Positions 62,553 to 64,000 of a DNA stretch of 64,000 nucleotides are shown piece by piece. How positions within the stretch are numbered: the first letter of the stretch is position 1; each line of letters opens with the position of its first letter. The notes beneath the pieces are model-generated. The model saw only the letters and a list, made by a program, of their open reading frames with translations. It did not search any database and was not told the origin of the DNA. This DNA comes from Saccharospirillum sp039982735. Lineage in GTDB: Bacteria; Pseudomonadota; Gammaproteobacteria; Pseudomonadales; Natronospirillaceae. The DNA is taken from positions 229,976-293,975 of the forward strand of contig NZ_JBDWXV010000023.1 of assembly GCF_039982735.1 (NCBI RefSeq), in the 5' to 3' direction. Both the position numbers and the translations under genes were made by a program.

Positions 62553-62960
62553 ATGGAATTGATCGGCGGCTATGGAATTCCATACGACCCGCAGCCAGCC
62601 CTAGATAGGATAGCCTCAGATAGGTCGGCTGCATTAGATGAGCTATGGGAGAACCTTTATCACCAAGGGGATGTCGGCCCAGCATCTTATTCGGCAGTCC
62701 CTCGGTTGGTTGATGCCGGAGAGTTATTTCTGGTTGCAGCGATCGAAGTTGCCCGGCACGAACCTCACAATCCAGAGGTGCCTTTTGAGCTAAGAGAGAA
62801 TTACGAACGGGCACTCAACAAAAGCCTCGATCTTACACCCTCAACCGTAGAGAATTTTCATGGGTATTACGTTATCCATGCGTCAGTGCACGGCCAGAGG
62901 CGCCTGGCCAAAGCCTTAGTTCTCTTCAGCGTTGATGAAACCTTGGCGGAATATGCTTAA
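62553..62960 (+). CDS. Cassette 12: unknown soluble helical protein
   Basis: 135 residues with AGGGGAG 10 nt upstream. The sequence ALDRIASDRSAALDELWENLYHQGDVGPASYSAVPRLVDAGELF suggests HEAT-like helical repeats, as found in several immunity proteins; the second half (FELRENYERALNKSL) is also helical. Family not recognised. Confidence 0.68.
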   Translation: MELIGGYGIPYDPQPALDRIASDRSAALDELWENLYHQGDVGPASYSAVPRLVDAGELFLVAAIEVARHEPHNPEVPFELRENYERALNKSLDLTPSTVENFHGYYVIHASVHGQRRLAKALVLFSVDETLAEYA

Positions 62961-62962
62961 AC

Positions 62963-63047
62963 AAATAACAAGTTTTTGTAGTTTGTTTCGGCCTTCGGCC
63001 TGCACCGGACGCGCCTGTCGGGGCGCTGCTAAACAAAAGCGTTAACT
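62963..63047 (+). other. attC site 12 (85 bp)
   Basis: AAATAAC (62963-62969) complements the front GTTATTT of cassette 12; right core GTTAACT (63041-63047). Contains the GCACCGGACGCG block shared with sites 1 and 10. Confidence 0.9.
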
Positions 63048-63059
63048 CGTAGAGCCACT

Positions 63060-63506
63060 ATGAACCTGATCCTGGAGCGGACCGACCAAGTAAGCTTTTT
63101 CACAAGTATGCGTGAGGTCATAGCAGCATTGGGTATAAGCTGCTCTGATTACGATTGGTATGTTAGCGATGTGGAGACGAATGGTTACCCAATAACTGAG
63201 GGCTGGCATGCCGGCGATGAACTTGAATCGCTGATCGCTGGCGATGATATTCAGTTTATTTGGGGAGTATTTAGTGCTTTCCCCGGCGGAGTGAGGGTAG
63301 ACGTCGGAGACTCACCTTACGTTGATGGCAACCCAATGTACTGGGATGGCTCTAAGCCTGGACCGCAACTTGACGGAGCAAGCTTTGAAATCGCCTGTTG
63401 GGACAGCAGCGCAACCATCCTCATCGGATTGGACCCGGAGCTTGCTGAAAATTTCAGATCAACGTTTTCCGATACCGTAGAGCTTCAGTCTGCGGCAAGG
63501 AAATGA
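63060..63506 (+). CDS. Cassette 13: unknown acidic protein
   Basis: 148 residues, strongly acidic. REVIAALGISCSDYDWYVSDVETNGYP and GDDIQFIWGVFSAFPGGVRVDVGDSPYVDGNP show a mixed alpha-beta pattern with many aspartates, reminiscent of small nuclease inhibitors or immunity proteins, but I do not recognise the family. The TGA stop at 63504-63506 adjoins the broken attC 13. Confidence 0.72.
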   Translation: MNLILERTDQVSFFTSMREVIAALGISCSDYDWYVSDVETNGYPITEGWHAGDELESLIAGDDIQFIWGVFSAFPGGVRVDVGDSPYVDGNPMYWDGSKPGPQLDGASFEIACWDSSATILIGLDPELAENFRSTFSDTVELQSAARK

Positions 63507-63528
63507 GTTAACAATGCCATGCACCGGA
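63506..63528 (+). other. Left part of attC site 13, interrupted
   Basis: Inverse core AGTTAAC (63506-63512), complement of the front GTTAACT of cassette 13, followed by AATGCCATGCACCGGA. The CACCGGA block of this attC group normally continues with CGC; here an IS3-like end begins instead. The right half is not in the window. Confidence 0.75.
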
Positions 63529-63584
63529 TGCTGAACTTCACCCACTTTAGTGGACACCTCTAGTTAACACATCTAGAGGTGGTT

Positions 63585-63965
63585 ATGGCAAAGTACACGA
63601 ATCCACGTAAAACGTGGCAGTATTCAACAGAATTCAAGATCCGGGCTGTCAAAATGAGCTACCAACCTGACCTTCAGAGTAAGCAGGTCGCGGATGGCCT
63701 GGGTATCCATCCATTTATGTTGTCACGCTGGCGTAAGGAGTACCGAGAAGGCCTACTCCAGGGCGACCGGAAAAAGCGAGTCGGTTTGTCTAAGAAGCGG
63801 AAAACGAAATCGTCCAAGCAGATATCAGAAACAGCCAAGCTGAAGAAAGAAGTTGAGCGCTTGAAGAAGGAGAACGACCTTCTAAAAAAGTGGCAACAGT
63901 ATCTGGCGGAAACCCATCAGAACGATTTGGATTCATCCACAGATACGGACAAACCTTCGGAATAG
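63585..63965 (+). CDS. IS3-family transposase OrfA
   Basis: 126 residues from ATG 63585, preceded by AGAGGTGG. It has the helix-turn-helix of IS3 OrfA proteins (FKIRAVKMSY, KQVADGLGIHPFMLSRWRKEYREG), then a leucine-zipper helix (LKKEVERLKKENDLLKKWQQYL). At 63884-63890 the heptamer A-AAA-AAG lies in frame for a -1 shift, giving the OrfAB fusion transposase. OrfA alone normally acts as a repressor. Confidence 0.92.
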   Translation: MAKYTNPRKTWQYSTEFKIRAVKMSYQPDLQSKQVADGLGIHPFMLSRWRKEYREGLLQGDRKKRVGLSKKRKTKSSKQISETAKLKKEVERLKKENDLLKKWQQYLAETHQNDLDSSTDTDKPSE

Positions 63966-64000
63966 CTGCCTTGTGCCGGTGGCTGGGCGTTTCACGGAGC
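63884..64000 (+). CDS. IS3-family transposase OrfB, 5' part
   Basis: Reached by -1 frameshift from orfA at the A-AAA-AAG heptamer (63884-63890). The -1 frame reads SERFGFIHRYGQTFGIAALC and then RWLGVSRS, the typical start of IS3 OrfB before its DDE integrase core. It runs off the right edge; the catalytic DDE residues lie outside the window. Confidence 0.85.

Larger units (their letters stand above)
57060..63528 (+). mobile_element. Integron gene-cassette array (CALIN-type)
   Basis: Thirteen cassettes, all on the plus strand, each one short gene followed by an attC site with RYYYAAC at its left and GTTRRRY at its right end and imperfect inverted arms between. Complementary core pairs inside single cassettes confirm nearly all boundaries (for example front TTATAT, rear ATATAAC). 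attC lengths run from 57 to 111 bp and their sequences differ, unlike the uniform Vibrio repeats. No integrase is present. The right end is broken by an IS3-family element. Confidence 0.92.
63529..64000 (+). mobile_element. IS3-family element, left part
   Basis: An end beginning TG, with TGAACTTCACCCACTTTAG, at about 63529-63532, precedes the transposase frames orfA and orfB. It is inserted in attC 13. The right end lies beyond the window, so no target duplication can be checked. Confidence 0.8.

Noticed and set aside
62381..62608. Short plus-strand frame after the ankyrin gene
   Set aside because: It crosses the collapsed attC in another frame, while the ankyrin frame continues through the TGA with clear homology.

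Overview
The window looks like the chromosome of a marine-type gammaproteobacterium (Oceanospirillales-like; genus not assignable by reading alone). The basis is the gene order: def-fmt-rsmB-trkA-trkH, with lysM-dprA-tsaC-hemF reading away from it, and plsC next to glyS-glyQ. The housekeeping part is moderately GC-rich. The first 3 kb and the last 7 kb are visibly richer in A+T and look acquired.

Layout. 1-3.0 kb: the end of a secreted calcium-binding beta-propeller protein and a large TPR-like lipoprotein. 3.3-9 kb: small housekeeping and accessory genes (YdcH, MOSC, TauD-like dioxygenase, Trp-rich protein, RsuA, DUF1989, VTT membrane protein). 9.2-13.9 kb: a tightly spaced set of two GTPases and a membrane protein. 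13.9-18 kb: DUF924, a DsbA-like oxidoreductase and a PAS-GGDEF-EAL protein. 18-34 kb: plsC, glyS, glyQ, trkH, trkA, rsmB, fmt, def on the minus strand, then lysM, dprA, tsaC, hemF and a DCC protein on the plus strand. 33.2-40.6 kb: a minus-strand catabolic island with a proline-racemase-family dehydratase-like enzyme, a quinone-oxidoreductase-like protein, UspA and a complete TRAP transporter, followed by a double-HTH regulator. 41-46.3 kb: SoxR with a VOC protein behind a SoxR box, ChrA, a MITE-like element, and a BaeSR-Spy envelope-stress unit. 46.4-53.8 kb: a leucine-dehydrogenase-family enzyme and four signalling proteins (multi-PAS/GAF kinase, CheY-like receiver, Hpt-REC-GGDEF, REC-HDOD). 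53.9-56.4 kb: Bcr/CflA exporter, folA, hpt.

57.06 kb to the end: an integron gene-cassette array. Thirteen cassettes in one orientation are separated by attC sites. For most cassettes the front core (GTTRRRY) is exactly complementary to the inverse core (RYYYAAC) after its own gene, which fixes the boundaries. No integrase gene lies in the window, and hpt ends about 680 bp before the first cassette, so the array behaves as a CALIN (attC cluster lacking an integrase) or has lost its integrase. Cargo: NIPSNAP, DUF2750, immunity-like, HEPN/AbiU2-like, small membrane, DUF1272, NTF2-like, a broken ankyrin gene and several unknowns. One attC has collapsed to 19 bp, and the last is split by an IS3-family element that runs off the window.

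The least-explained signals are the cassette array with its HEPN-type defence candidate; a ten-copy 17-bp repeat arranged five plus five in inverted orientation; a 272-bp element with 25-bp terminal inverted repeats; two hairpin-cluster elements of similar design; and a nested inverted repeat that contains the start codon of the large kinase gene.
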